From: Hyphomonas sp. Mor2
GTDB lineage: Bacteria > Pseudomonadota > Alphaproteobacteria > Caulobacterales > Hyphomonadaceae
Direction: 5' to 3'
DNA: 64,000 nucleotides
NCBI RefSeq assembly: GCF_001854405.1
Contig: NZ_CP017718.1
Span: 372,001-436,000 of the forward strand
Part shown: positions 53,450 to 62,373 of the stretch, piece after piece
Layout: each line of letters opens with the position of its first letter
Position numbering within the stretch: the stretch's first letter is position 1
Position numbers and translations under genes: made by a program
The notes under the pieces: generated by a model
Told to the model about the DNA's origin: nothing
What the model saw: only the letters and a program-made list of their open reading frames with translations
Database searches by the model: none

Positions 53450-54840
53450 AGTCAGGCCCCTTCGCGTTTGTCCGGACCACGACGTTTCGGCTTGCGCTAG
53501 TTTACTCAATTCTCTTCGCGCTGTTCTCGGCGGGGCTGCTTGCATACCTTTTTCAAGCCACCGTCGGGACCATGCGGGCGGACGCGAAGTCGCGCCTGGA
53601 AGCTGAATTTCGAACCCTTGCGAATGCCTGGAATACAGGCGGACCGACGCGTCTTGAACAATCTCTGCTTGAACGCGTGCTCGTCGACCTTCGCGATTTC
53701 ACCTATCAGTTCGAAGACGCCAATGGCCGAACCATTGTCGGCGACATGCCGCGGATGCCGGTCGAGCCGAGCGATGGGTATGGCGCATCGAGGCTCGTCA
53801 TTTTCGAGATTGAACGCCCCGGACCGCAGGGCGGAACCACGATCACACCGATCGAGGCGCTGATTGTTCGACTTGGTGATGACAGCGTTCTGCTGGTGGG
53901 CATCAAGATGGATGAGCGGGTCCGACAAGTGAACAGGATTACGCGGGCTGTGGCGACGGCTGCGCCGATTGGCTTTCTCCTGGCTTTGCTCGGCGGCTTT
54001 TTCAGCGCGCGCTATGCCGCTCATAGAGCCGAAAGTCTGACCAAGACCGCGCAAGGCGTGATGTCTGGCGATCTCTCATTACGGGCGCCCGTTGGGGCGT
54101 CCGGGGATGAGTTTGACCGTCTGGCGGAGCAGTTGAATGCGATGTTGGAACGGCTCGAAACGCTCATGGCGACAACCCGTCATGCCGGCGAGTCGATCGC
54201 GCATGATTTGCGATCTCCCTTGTCGCGGCTCCGCAATCAGCTGGAAGCGCGGCTGCGCGGCCCGATCGACGAGGTGAGTGCGCGTGAGACGCTGGGCGAA
54301 ACGGTTGAGGAGGTGGATAATGTCCTCGCGACATTCAATGCCATCCTGCGACTCTCGCGCGTGAATGAAGGCGCTGAGGGCAAACTTCTGCCGCTCGATC
54401 TGTCCGAACTGTGCGAAGAAATGGCGGAATTGTTCGAGCCGGCCTGCGAGGATGCGGGGATCGAATTCTCTGCGAACATCGAACGCGGGTTGGAAATGAT
54501 GGGTGACCGCACGCTCATTGCGCAAGCGGTGTCCAATCTGCTCGACAATGCCGTGAAATATACGCCATCCGGTCAGAGTATTCATCTCGACGCCGCGATG
54601 AAGAATGATCTGATAGAGATCATCGTTGCCGATACCGGCCCTGGAATCCCGGCAACGGACCTGCACCGGGTGAAAGAGCGGTTCGTCCGTCTGGACGAGG
54701 CTCGGACGCAAACGGGTTCCGGACTAGGGCTAGCGCTGGTGGAGGCCATATCCGAGCTACATTCCGGCACCTTCACTTTGACTCGCGGAGACGATGATAC
54801 TGGCCTAAAAGCCATGCTGACCTTTATGCCCAGACGCTAG
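53446..54840 (+). CDS. membrane sensor histidine kinase
   Basis: A 464-residue kinase translationally coupled to the regulator. It has two membrane helices (about 14-38 and 168-190) around a periplasmic region of about 130 residues, a HAMP domain (about 190-245), H253 in SIAHDLRSPLSRLRNQ, and an ATPase domain with NLLDNAVKYT, VADTGPGIP and GSGLGLALVEA. Being downstream of a Do protease, envelope stress is a plausible signal (inference). Confidence 0.94.
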   Translation: MKSGPFAFVRTTTFRLALVYSILFALFSAGLLAYLFQATVGTMRADAKSRLEAEFRTLANAWNTGGPTRLEQSLLERVLVDLRDFTYQFEDANGRTIVGDMPRMPVEPSDGYGASRLVIFEIERPGPQGGTTITPIEALIVRLGDDSVLLVGIKMDERVRQVNRITRAVATAAPIGFLLALLGGFFSARYAAHRAESLTKTAQGVMSGDLSLRAPVGASGDEFDRLAEQLNAMLERLETLMATTRHAGESIAHDLRSPLSRLRNQLEARLRGPIDEVSARETLGETVEEVDNVLATFNAILRLSRVNEGAEGKLLPLDLSELCEEMAELFEPACEDAGIEFSANIERGLEMMGDRTLIAQAVSNLLDNAVKYTPSGQSIHLDAAMKNDLIEIIVADTGPGIPATDLHRVKERFVRLDEARTQTGSGLGLALVEAISELHSGTFTLTRGDDDTGLKAMLTFMPRR

Positions 54841-54848
54841 GAGCGCGC

Positions 54849-57542
54849 TTGCTTAAACCGATTGCTATCTCCGAAGATCCCGCAATCGCCATTGAAGCGG
54901 CGGCCCAGCATGCGCCCTATCTTGCCAGCCTGGTTCAGGTCATTGACGGGGCGGGCAATCCCGACGCGCTGTTGCAGACCGCTTATGCCGCGTGCGGGGC
55001 CGTTTCTGAGGGGGGCGAAGATGACGCGCGCGCGCTGCGTCTGGCCAAGAAGCAAGCCCACCTGGCAATTGCCGCCGGGGATCTGAGCGGAACGTACACA
55101 CTCGCCGAGACGACGCGGCATATCACGGAGTTTGCTGACGCCGCGCTGGGCGCCGCACTTTCTGCGACGCTGCGCAGAGCGAACTTGTCGGATCGAGGAT
55201 TGTTCGCAATTGCGCTCGGGAAAATGGGCGCGTTTGAACTCAACTATTCCAGCGATATCGACATCGCCGTGTTCTTTGATCCCGATCTGTTTGATGGCGG
55301 CGAACGTGAACCGGTTGACGCGGCGGTGCGTGGCATTCGAAAGACGATTGGCCTGCTCGATGACCGCACTCCGGAGGGATATGTTTTCCGGACCGATTTG
55401 CGCTTGCGACCAGATCCGAGTTCGACCCCGGTCGCCGTCTCAACGCGCCGGGCAGAGCTGTACTATGAGAGCGTTGGTCAGAACTGGGAGCGTATGGTCT
55501 GGATCAAGGGGCGTCCCGCGGCAGGCGACAAAATGGCCGGCGACGCCTTCATCAAAGCCCTGGAACCGTTTGTGTGGCGTCGGCATCTCGACTATTGGGC
55601 CATCGCCGATGTCCATGCGATCAAGAACATGATCAATGCCAAGGCCGGGGATCAGTCGCTGGAAGATGTCGCGCCTGATGTGAAACTGGGGCCAGGCGGC
55701 ATTCGCGAGATCGAATTCTTCGTCCAGACGCAGCAAATCATTCTTGGAGGCCGCAATCCCGCCCTCAGGGTACGAGGGACGCTGGAAGGCATGCAGCGCC
55801 TTGTCGATCTCGGGGCGGTTGAAGCGTCCGCATCGGCGGCGCTCACCGAAGCTTACAATGCGCTTCGTATCGTCGAACACCGGATCCAGATGCTCGATGA
55901 TGCGCAAACGCACACACTGCCCGGATTTGAGGCCAAGCGTGCGGCCGTGGCGGCGCTGTGCGGGTATGCCTCTCTGGATAGGTTCGATCGCGACCTGATC
56001 GAAACGCGAAAATGCGTGCACGAACACTATCGAGCACTGTTCGCGGACGAGGCCGAGAAGAGCCAAAGCGGAATACATGGCAATCTAATGTTTACCGGGG
56101 TGGATAATGACCCGGAAACGGTGAAGACCCTGACCGATCTGGGGTTTGCTTCGCCCGACCTGGTTATCGAAACGATCCGCCACTGGCACCGTGGACGCAC
56201 GCCAGCGACCCGCACCACGCGGGGGCGGGAATTGCTGACGGCGATCTTGCCGGATCTGCTCGCGGCCATGGGCAAGACTGGGGAGCCGGATGAAGCGTTC
56301 CGGCGGTTCAGCCGGTTCTTCGAAGGCTTGCGGTCCGGGGTGCAGGTCCTGTCCATGCTGGTCGCAGAGACCGCCCTGATGGATGATCTGGTCACCACGC
56401 TCGCCATTGCTCCTCGCATCGCCGATATCCTGGCCCGACGCCCCGGCTTGCTCGAGGCCTTGCTGTTCGTTTCGGATCGGAAGGAAACACCGATCCTGGA
56501 CGAGACCACCGATTTTGAAACAGGCATGGAACTGGTCCGACGCTGGCAGGGCGAGCGGGCCTTCCTGATCGGGCATCAGCTTCTGCACGGCCAGATCAAG
56601 GCGCGCGACGCCGCCGCTGCCTGGACGGAGCTGGCCGACACCTGCATCGAATTGATGAGCCAATTGGCGGAGCATGAAACCATCCGAAGATTCGGACCGC
56701 CGCCCGGGACCTGGTCGGTGATCGGACTGGGCAAGCTCGGCGGGCGGGAAATGACCGCCGGTTCGGATCTCGATCTACTGGTGATTTATGATCCCGATGG
56801 CAGTGAGAACGCACAAAAGTGGTTCACTCGGTTCACACAGCGCCTGATCACGGCCTTGTCGGCCGAGACGGGTGAGGGACGCCTGTATGAAGTGGATATG
56901 CGCCTTCGGCCATCCGGACGCGCGGGACCGGTGGCGACATCGATCACGTCTTTCGAGCGCTATCATCAGGACGAGGCCTGGACCTGGGAACATATGGCGC
57001 TGACGCGCCTGCGGGCTGTCGCGGGTGATCAACCGCTCGGTGAACGGATCGGCGTCATCGCCGAACGTGTGATCCAGGCCGGGGATGACCAAGCCAGAAC
57101 GCAAGATATTCTGGATATGCGCGCACGCCTGCATCGCGACAAACCGGCGGCCGGGTCATGGGACCTGAAGATGTTTGCCGGGGGTTTGATCGATCTCGAA
57201 TTCGTCACGCAACATGCCATCCTGACATCGCGCGCGCCACAGGCGCTGGCGCCTGAGCTGGGGCAGGCTCATCGCCAATTGCTCGAGACCGGCGAATGGG
57301 ATGAGCCGACCTATCGCGCTATGTCAGAGGCATTCAAATTCCTGCAGGCCCTGCAACAGGTTCAGCGGATCGCTCATGAAGGCGCGGTGTCCGAAGCAGA
57401 CCTGTCCAGCGGCTTGAAAGACCGCCTCTGCCGCGCTGTGGGTCGGTCCGATTTCGACACCCTGTCAGAACAGTTGCAAACCACTCATGAAACGATCACT
57501 GCGATTTTTCAGCAGAAACTTGGGTCACCTCCGACGGATTAA
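54849..57542 (+). CDS. glnE: bifunctional glutamine synthetase adenylyltransferase/deadenylase
   Basis: An 897-residue GlnE that adds and removes AMP on glutamine synthetase in nitrogen control. Two nucleotidyltransferase domains are present: the N-terminal deadenylase with LGKMGAFELNYSSDIDIAVFF and the C-terminal adenylylase with LGKLGGREMTAGSDLDLLVIY, separated by a helical linker, with GlnD_UR-like regions. The start is TTG at 54849, supported by AGGAG 5 bases upstream, which overlaps the kinase stop. Length is slightly under the usual 950-1000, mostly at the N-terminus. Confidence 0.95.
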   Translation: MLKPIAISEDPAIAIEAAAQHAPYLASLVQVIDGAGNPDALLQTAYAACGAVSEGGEDDARALRLAKKQAHLAIAAGDLSGTYTLAETTRHITEFADAALGAALSATLRRANLSDRGLFAIALGKMGAFELNYSSDIDIAVFFDPDLFDGGEREPVDAAVRGIRKTIGLLDDRTPEGYVFRTDLRLRPDPSSTPVAVSTRRAELYYESVGQNWERMVWIKGRPAAGDKMAGDAFIKALEPFVWRRHLDYWAIADVHAIKNMINAKAGDQSLEDVAPDVKLGPGGIREIEFFVQTQQIILGGRNPALRVRGTLEGMQRLVDLGAVEASASAALTEAYNALRIVEHRIQMLDDAQTHTLPGFEAKRAAVAALCGYASLDRFDRDLIETRKCVHEHYRALFADEAEKSQSGIHGNLMFTGVDNDPETVKTLTDLGFASPDLVIETIRHWHRGRTPATRTTRGRELLTAILPDLLAAMGKTGEPDEAFRRFSRFFEGLRSGVQVLSMLVAETALMDDLVTTLAIAPRIADILARRPGLLEALLFVSDRKETPILDETTDFETGMELVRRWQGERAFLIGHQLLHGQIKARDAAAAWTELADTCIELMSQLAEHETIRRFGPPPGTWSVIGLGKLGGREMTAGSDLDLLVIYDPDGSENAQKWFTRFTQRLITALSAETGEGRLYEVDMRLRPSGRAGPVATSITSFERYHQDEAWTWEHMALTRLRAVAGDQPLGERIGVIAERVIQAGDDQARTQDILDMRARLHRDKPAAGSWDLKMFAGGLIDLEFVTQHAILTSRAPQALAPELGQAHRQLLETGEWDEPTYRAMSEAFKFLQALQQVQRIAHEGAVSEADLSSGLKDRLCRAVGRSDFDTLSEQLQTTHETITAIFQQKLGSPPTD

Positions 57543-57590
57543 CAATCCGCCATCGTTTTATCATTGAGTTCAAAAGAAAGGCTCAATGAT

Positions 57591-58070
57591 ATGAAAAAAC
57601 TCACGATTGCAGCGCTTGTCACCCTCGGCCTGGGCGGCCTGACCTACACGGCCGTGGCCCAGCATGGTGGACCCGGGTCGCATGCGCCTCGCCTTGAAGC
57701 TGTGGATGCCAACCAGGACGGAAACATCACCAAGGACGAAATTGCCGCGCACCGCGCCGAGAAGTTCGAAAATGCTGACACCAATGGGGACAATCAGGTC
57801 TCTGCCGAAGAATTCGAAGCCTTTGCAGAAGCCGAACAGGAACGCCGCCGCGCCGAACGCCAGGCGAAACGTTTCGCCAAGCTTGATGCCAATGGCGACG
57901 GCGTGATTACCGCTGATGAGCATGCCAGCGCCGCAGATGAGCGCATGGATCGCATGTTCGCGCGCGTCGACACGGATGGAGACGGCGTCATCACCGAAGC
58001 CGAACGTGAAGCGGCCAAGGAGAAGATGCGCGAAAGACGCGGAAAACGCGGCTTTGGTCGCCAGGGATAA
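57591..58070 (+). CDS. secreted protein with four EF-hands
   Basis: A 159-residue protein with a signal peptide (about 1-22, TAVAQH) and four calcium loops: DANQDGNITKDE, DTNGDNQVSAEE, DANGDGVITADE and DTDGDGVITEAE. Each has Asp or Asn at 1, 3 and 5 and Glu at 12. The spaces between loops are rich in Glu/Arg/Ala helices (EQERRRAERQAKRFAK), and the tail is basic. It is likely a periplasmic Ca2+ buffer or sensor. It lies upstream of an ECF sigma factor, with two hairpins in the gap. Confidence 0.87.
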   Translation: MKKLTIAALVTLGLGGLTYTAVAQHGGPGSHAPRLEAVDANQDGNITKDEIAAHRAEKFENADTNGDNQVSAEEFEAFAEAEQERRRAERQAKRFAKLDANGDGVITADEHASAADERMDRMFARVDTDGDGVITEAEREAAKEKMRERRGKRGFGRQG

Positions 58071-58078
58071 GTTGCGGA

Positions 58079-58146
58079 GGCGGACTTTACCCATCCGCCG
58101 CAAAGTCCCTGGGCAAGTGCGAGATTTCCTCCCGCTCGCACTTGCC
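58079..58146. terminator. two hairpins between the EF-hand and sigma-factor genes
   Basis: GGCGGA/TCCGCC (58079-58099) and a perfect 12-bp stem GGCAAGTGCGAG/CTCGCACTTGCC (58112-58146). Neither has a T tract. The second ends 23 bp before the GTG of the sigma gene, so it may act as a terminator, an attenuator in the leader, or a REP-like element. Confidence 0.45.
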
Positions 58147-58169
58147 GGGGAATCCGCTAGAGTGACTGC

Positions 58170-58721
58170 GTGTCAGGGATCGGTGAGAGCGAGCAGATTG
58201 CCCGCGCAGCGGGCGGTGACAGAGCGGCGCAGGCGGCTCTGGTCAATCGCAATATGCCGATTGTCTTTCGCGTCGCCTATCGCATGTTACAGGACCGCGC
58301 AGAGGCCGAAGACGTGACCCAGGAGACCTTTCTTCGCGCCTGGAAACAATTGCCGGACTGGCAACCCAAGGCGAAGTTTTCGACCTGGGCCTGCACCGTC
58401 GCGCTCAATCTCTGCCGCGATCGGTTACGGAAGAAGAAGCCCGTCCTGATGGATGAGTTGCCAGAGCGCGTCGATACCGCGCTCCGCCCGGAAGAAGCCC
58501 TGGCGTCGCAGCAAGGAATAGAAGGCATTGCGGAAAAAATCGCCGCCTTGCCGGAGCGCCAGCGCGAAGCTCTGACTTTGTGCGCGCTTGAGGGCATGAG
58601 CAATATTGAAGCGGCCGCCGCGATGGATGTCGGGGTCCGCGCCTTGGAGAGCTTGTTGGCGCGCGCCAGACGATCGCTACGTGCGAGCCTTGGAGCGCAG
58701 TTGGATGGGGATGAAAAATGA
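58170..58721 (+). CDS. ECF RNA polymerase sigma factor
   Basis: A 183-residue ECF sigma factor: region 2 (about 25-95; VFRVAYRMLQDRAEAEDVTQETFLRAWK) and region 4 (about 125-180; IAALPERQREALTLCALEGMSNIEAAAAMDVGVRALESLLARARRSL). Region 3 is absent, as in all ECFs. The start is GTG 58170; an AGAGTGA lies upstream. Its stop overlaps the next gene, a putative anti-sigma factor, giving a coupled sigma/anti-sigma pair. Confidence 0.93.
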   Translation: MSGIGESEQIARAAGGDRAAQAALVNRNMPIVFRVAYRMLQDRAEAEDVTQETFLRAWKQLPDWQPKAKFSTWACTVALNLCRDRLRKKKPVLMDELPERVDTALRPEEALASQQGIEGIAEKIAALPERQREALTLCALEGMSNIEAAAAMDVGVRALESLLARARRSLRASLGAQLDGDEK

Positions 58722-59176
58722 CGGTGAATGGTATGACCCACGATCGTGTATTGGAACTGATTGAGGCCTTCGGCGCGGAACCGATGGGGTGGCCTGAACA
58801 AGACCGCGAAGCGGCGCGTGCGATTCTGGAGTCAGACCCGGACGCGTTCACCGAAGCGTTGGCGGAGGCCCGGGCGCTGGATGCGGCGCTGGCCCTTGAT
58901 CCTATGCCCGAGCCGTCTGCACAGCTTGCGGACGCGATCCTCGCCGCCGCACCGCGCGCGCCTCGTGCGCGCTCTGGTGTGTTTGGCGGACTCTCTTCAC
59001 TCTTGTTTCCGCAAGGCGTGCGCTGGCCAGCCGGTGCGGCGCTTGCAAGTCTGCTCATGGGGCTGGTTGGTGGCTATGCTTATGCATCAACCGGCGCCGG
59101 GTATGACCAGGCCGATAGCGCCTATTATGCGGCCTTCGGTTTTGACAATGGCGCAGAATGGGGCAGTTTGGAGTAG
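58718..59176 (+). CDS. putative anti-sigma factor, one membrane span
   Basis: A 152-residue protein beginning in the sigma stop (ATGA). The N-terminal cytoplasmic part (about 1-95) is acidic and helical. A single membrane helix lies at about 105-125 (WPAGAALASLLMGLVGGYAYA), and a short acidic periplasmic tail follows. It has no zinc-binding HxxxCxxC motif. Layout and coupling to the sigma gene support an anti-sigma role (inference). Confidence 0.75.
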   Translation: MTVNGMTHDRVLELIEAFGAEPMGWPEQDREAARAILESDPDAFTEALAEARALDAALALDPMPEPSAQLADAILAAAPRAPRARSGVFGGLSSLLFPQGVRWPAGAALASLLMGLVGGYAYASTGAGYDQADSAYYAAFGFDNGAEWGSLE

Positions 59177-59179
59177 GGG

Positions 59180-59692
59180 ATGAGCGAAGCAAGAACATCC
59201 AAATTGCCGATCTGGCTGGTCGTTTCACTGATTGTGAATGCGCTTCTCATTGGCGTATTGATCGGCGGTGGTCTTGGCCAGCGTAAAGCGGGTCCTCCCC
59301 CTGGAGGTGGTCCAGGCGGTGAGCAGGCGCTGATGCGCGGTATAGAACGCGCCTTGCCCGACGAGGAAAGACAGATCGTCCGCCGCGCCTTCCGCCGGGC
59401 GTTTGCAGAGTCGCGCGATGAACGAATTGCCGTGCGCGAAGCCCGTCAAAGGCTGGCCCGCGTGCTTGCCGCGGAAGATTATGATGCCGACGCGGTGCGC
59501 CAAGGCTTCCTTGAGCTGCGCCAGGCGGACGCCGCCATGCGCGCACAGATGCAGGATGTGCTGGCCGAACAGTTCGGCACGCTGACGGCAGAGCAACGCC
59601 GGGCGATCATTGAAGACATGAATCGCCGCGGGCAGAGACGCGGAGGTCCCAACGGGGAGCATCGCCGTCCACCACCACCGCCCCGAGATTAG
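59180..59692 (+). CDS. periplasmic heavy-metal-sensor-like protein (CnrX/CpxP-type)
   Basis: A 170-residue protein with a membrane anchor (about 9-31) and a helical periplasmic domain of the Metal_resist/Spy-CpxP type: ERALPDEERQIVRRAFRRAF, VREARQRLARVLAAEDYDADAVRQGFLELRQADAAM, LAEQFGTLTAEQRRAI. A Pro-rich linker and tail flank the domain. It starts 3 bp after the anti-sigma gene, so the three genes resemble CnrYXH-type modules, in which a periplasmic sensor controls sigma release. Confidence 0.83.
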   Translation: MSEARTSKLPIWLVVSLIVNALLIGVLIGGGLGQRKAGPPPGGGPGGEQALMRGIERALPDEERQIVRRAFRRAFAESRDERIAVREARQRLARVLAAEDYDADAVRQGFLELRQADAAMRAQMQDVLAEQFGTLTAEQRRAIIEDMNRRGQRRGGPNGEHRRPPPPPRD

Positions 59693-60084
59693 TCGCGCGA
59701 CTTGTGGGCCAGGGCCGCGGCATTGGCTTCCCAGTTCTGGCCGTCAAACGAGTTGATGGTGACATCCAGATCCATCCAATTGTCGAGACAGCGCCAGGTC
59801 ACGGCAAACCCGTCCTGATTGGACCGGGGCACGTAGAAACTCTTGATCCCGCAGGTCTTGCAGAAGCGGTGTTTGGCACCGCCCGTATTGAACGTGTACT
59901 CGCTGAGATTATCCGCGCCTTGGAGCAGCCTGAAACGTGAGGCCGGGACGATGACGTGGATGTTGCCGCTCATCGCGCAAATGGAGCAATTGCAGTCTTC
60001 CACATCGAAGTGATCCGGCAGATCGACTTCAAAGCGCACGGCGCCGCAATGGCATCCGCCGAGATGGGTTTTGAGTTGAGGCAT
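59689..60084 (-). CDS. GFA-family zinc-binding protein
   Basis: A 131-residue GFA/CENP-V-fold protein. The zinc cysteines are visible in GGCHCGAVRFEV, CNCSICAMSG and FCKTCGIKSFY. The group includes glutathione-dependent formaldehyde-activating enzyme, but most small members have no proven activity. The ATG at 60084 begins the domain; the frame stays open upstream only because it crosses the repeat doublet. It converges with the metal-sensor gene (4-bp overlap). Confidence 0.9.
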   Translation of the reverse strand: MPQLKTHLGGCHCGAVRFEVDLPDHFDVEDCNCSICAMSGNIHVIVPASRFRLLQGADNLSEYTFNTGGAKHRFCKTCGIKSFYVPRSNQDGFAVTWRCLDNWMDLDVTINSFDGQNWEANAAALAHKSRD

Positions 60085-60129
60085 GATCCGTCCTTTCCGC
60101 CCTCTCGCGACGCGCCCCTGAAGACCGCC

Positions 60130-60220
60130 GGTTCCTGCGCAGGCAGGAACCCATGGACCAGATCTCGCCGCCTGTCGACGTCTTACCATCTGTCCCCGGA
60201 TACCTGCCTGCGCAGGTATC
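60130..60220. repeat. REPIN-like doublet of inverted palindromes
   Basis: Two 22-bp perfect hairpins, 60130-60151 (arms GGTTCCTGC/GCAGGAACC) and 60199-60220 (arms GATACCTGC/GCAGGTATC), each have a 4-base centre. The inner 14 bases of one are the exact reverse complement of the other. Two inverted REP hairpins 47 bp apart have the form of a REPIN. It lies between the GFA gene and the amidase gene. Confidence 0.8.
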
Positions 60221-60261
60221 ACCGGAAAATGGTTTAGGGGCGGATGTCGTTGGTTTCTCTG

Positions 60262-61698
60262 TTATCCCACCCAGACCGGAGGGCGGCGATGCGCCCAGGG
60301 GGCCGCGCGTTCGAGCTGGCCTGCAAGTTGATACAGCTCCCATTCGCGGCCGCAGCGCGCGCCGAACATCATGCCAATGGGCAGGTTCTCGTCCGTCCAG
60401 TGCAAGGGAACAGACATGGCGGGTGAGCCGGCCTGGTTCGAGATCGCACACCAGGCGGCGAAACTCGTCACCGCTTCGGTGTAGCCATCCATGCTTTCCG
60501 GTGCGAGCGACAGGACGCCCAGCTTGTCCGGCACCCGCGCCATGGTCGGCGACAGGATCATGTCATAGCCGCCATCGACCAGGAAGCGATCATAGACGAG
60601 GCCCGCCGTGATCGAAGATTGGGTCGCCTTCATCAGCTCTTTCATCGCGATCGTGTTACCCAGCTCAACGAAGCGCGCCGTGATCGGTTCCATATCGTCA
60701 GGGCCAAGCTCACGGCCCAGCGCCGCGCCGCGGGCTTCCATCACCATGGCAATGGCGGCCGAGACGGTGACCATCAGACCCTTGCCGAGCGCTTCCCCAT
60801 CAAACTCCGGACCGGCAATCTCGACGGTGTGCCCCAGCTCCTCGAGCAGCTTTGTCGTGGCCGCGAGGCCGGCGGCGGCGTCGGCATCGGGTTTGGTGCC
60901 ATTTGGCGCTGTGTCCCAGAGGGCGATCTTGAGTGGCTCCGGTTCGCGATCCAGAGCGCTCAGATAGGAGCGTGTTTCGGCGGGCGCGTCATAGCGCGAG
61001 CCGACCTCCATGCCGTGGGTGAGATCCAGCAGCGCGGCATTGTCCCGCACGCTACGCGAGACCGCGTGATGCGTGGACTGACCGTTCCAGCCTTCGGTCG
61101 TCAACGGCCCCATCGGCGTGCGCCCGCGCGACGGCTTCATGCCGAACAGGCCGGTACAGCCCGCCGGAATGCGGATCGAGCCACCCCCATCACTGGCATG
61201 CGCGAGCGGGATCACACCGGCAGCCACGGTTGCGCTGGCGCCGCCTGATGAGCCGCCGGAGGTGCGGGTCGTATCCCAGGGGTTGCAGGTCTGGCCGTAC
61301 AGTGTGCTCTCGGTTGTGGTCGTGAGGCCGAATTCCGGGCTGGTCGTTTGACCGAACAGGGTAAAGCCAGCGGCCTTGTAGCGCTCGCACATGACACTGT
61401 CATGCGGCGCTATATTGCCCTTGAAGGCCTGCGAGCCATTGGTGATTGGCAGGCCCTTGATCTCGAAACCGAGATCCTTCACCGCCATGGGCACACCGGT
61501 GAACGGACCCTCCGGCAAGCCGTCGGCAATCTGGTGTTCTGCATAGTCCGGAAACATGGCGGAGAAGCAGTTCAACTCCTTTTGCGCCGCTTCCGCGCGC
61601 GTCACCGCTTCGCCGAGCAATTCCCTGGCGCTGACTTCGCCATTGCGCACCAGTTCGGCGAGGCCCATCGCGTCGTAACTTGCATAATCGTCCATCAT
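60262..61698 (-). CDS. amidase signature enzyme
   Basis: A 478-residue amidase with the Ser-cisSer-Lys triad: K74 (AVKDLG), S150 (TSGGSSGG) and S174 (GGGSIRIPAG). GLFGMKPSRGRTP is a further signature element. It hydrolyses an amide of unknown nature; the GatA subunit is unlikely since no gatB/gatC adjoin and the C-terminus differs. It is transcribed on the minus strand after the methyltransferase and mutase genes, with a 63-bp gap. Confidence 0.92.
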   Translation of the reverse strand: MMDDYASYDAMGLAELVRNGEVSARELLGEAVTRAEAAQKELNCFSAMFPDYAEHQIADGLPEGPFTGVPMAVKDLGFEIKGLPITNGSQAFKGNIAPHDSVMCERYKAAGFTLFGQTTSPEFGLTTTTESTLYGQTCNPWDTTRTSGGSSGGASATVAAGVIPLAHASDGGGSIRIPAGCTGLFGMKPSRGRTPMGPLTTEGWNGQSTHHAVSRSVRDNAALLDLTHGMEVGSRYDAPAETRSYLSALDREPEPLKIALWDTAPNGTKPDADAAAGLAATTKLLEELGHTVEIAGPEFDGEALGKGLMVTVSAAIAMVMEARGAALGRELGPDDMEPITARFVELGNTIAMKELMKATQSSITAGLVYDRFLVDGGYDMILSPTMARVPDKLGVLSLAPESMDGYTEAVTSFAAWCAISNQAGSPAMSVPLHWTDENLPIGMMFGARCGREWELYQLAGQLERAAPWAHRRPPVWVG

Positions 61699-61761
61699 TC
61701 CCTCCGCTGATTTTGCGCGAGGATGGACCGGAACCGGGGGCTTGAAAAGCCTCTCCTCGTG

Positions 61762-62373
61762 TCAGGTTTTCTCGAACACGAGTTTTGTCCACTCGATCTT
61801 GTTGGCGCGGTTCTCGGCCTGGATCGACTCCGCCCGTTCATGGAGCAAATGGGTGAGACCGTGCTCCGCGGCGAGCGCGATGGTCTCCGCGCCGCTGACA
61901 TCGAACATACGTCGTCCCTCCGGCACAGGCCCATGGCGCTGGCTCATCGCGATCCGCCCGCCGGGCAGCAGCAATTGCGCAAGATTGGCCATGCCTGCGC
62001 GGCGCTCGTCTTCGGTCAGATGCATCCACACGGCATGCATGAGGATGAGATCAAACGTCTCCCCGCGCGCGATGACGTGAGGGATGTCTGGCAGGATATC
62101 ATCCAGCCATTCAATCTCCGGTTCGGGATGGAGCACGGCGGCCCGCGTTCTCAGCGCATCGGTGGGCTCAACCGCCAGCACCGAATGCCCGAGCGAGGCA
62201 AACCAGGCCGCATCGCGCCCGGTGCCCGCGCCAATGTCGAGAATGCGGGCAGGGGGCTCGGGAAAGAACTGCGCCCAGCGCGCGTGAATACCAGCCGGGT
62301 CGCGGAACTCATAGCGCTCGAAAAGGCTATCGACTTCGTTGGCGTAGCCAGCGTTGGAAGCGCCGTCCGTCAC
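61762..62373 (-). CDS. class I SAM-dependent methyltransferase
   Basis: A 203-residue methyltransferase: motif [28 protein letters not shown] (SAM binding), motif II-like [13 protein letters not shown] and motif [15 protein letters not shown]. The substrate is unknown. Its first bases overlap the mutase stop (ATGA), so it is co-translated with methylmalonyl-CoA mutase, though a functional link is not evident. Confidence 0.9.
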   Translation of the reverse strand: MTDGASNAGYANEVDSLFERYEFRDPAGIHARWAQFFPEPPARILDIGAGTGRDAAWFASLGHSVLAVEPTDALRTRAAVLHPEPEIEWLDDILPDIPHVIARGETFDLILMHAVWMHLTEDERRAGMANLAQLLLPGGRIAMSQRHGPVPEGRRMFDVSGAETIALAAEHGLTHLLHERAESIQAENRANKIEWTKLVFEKT

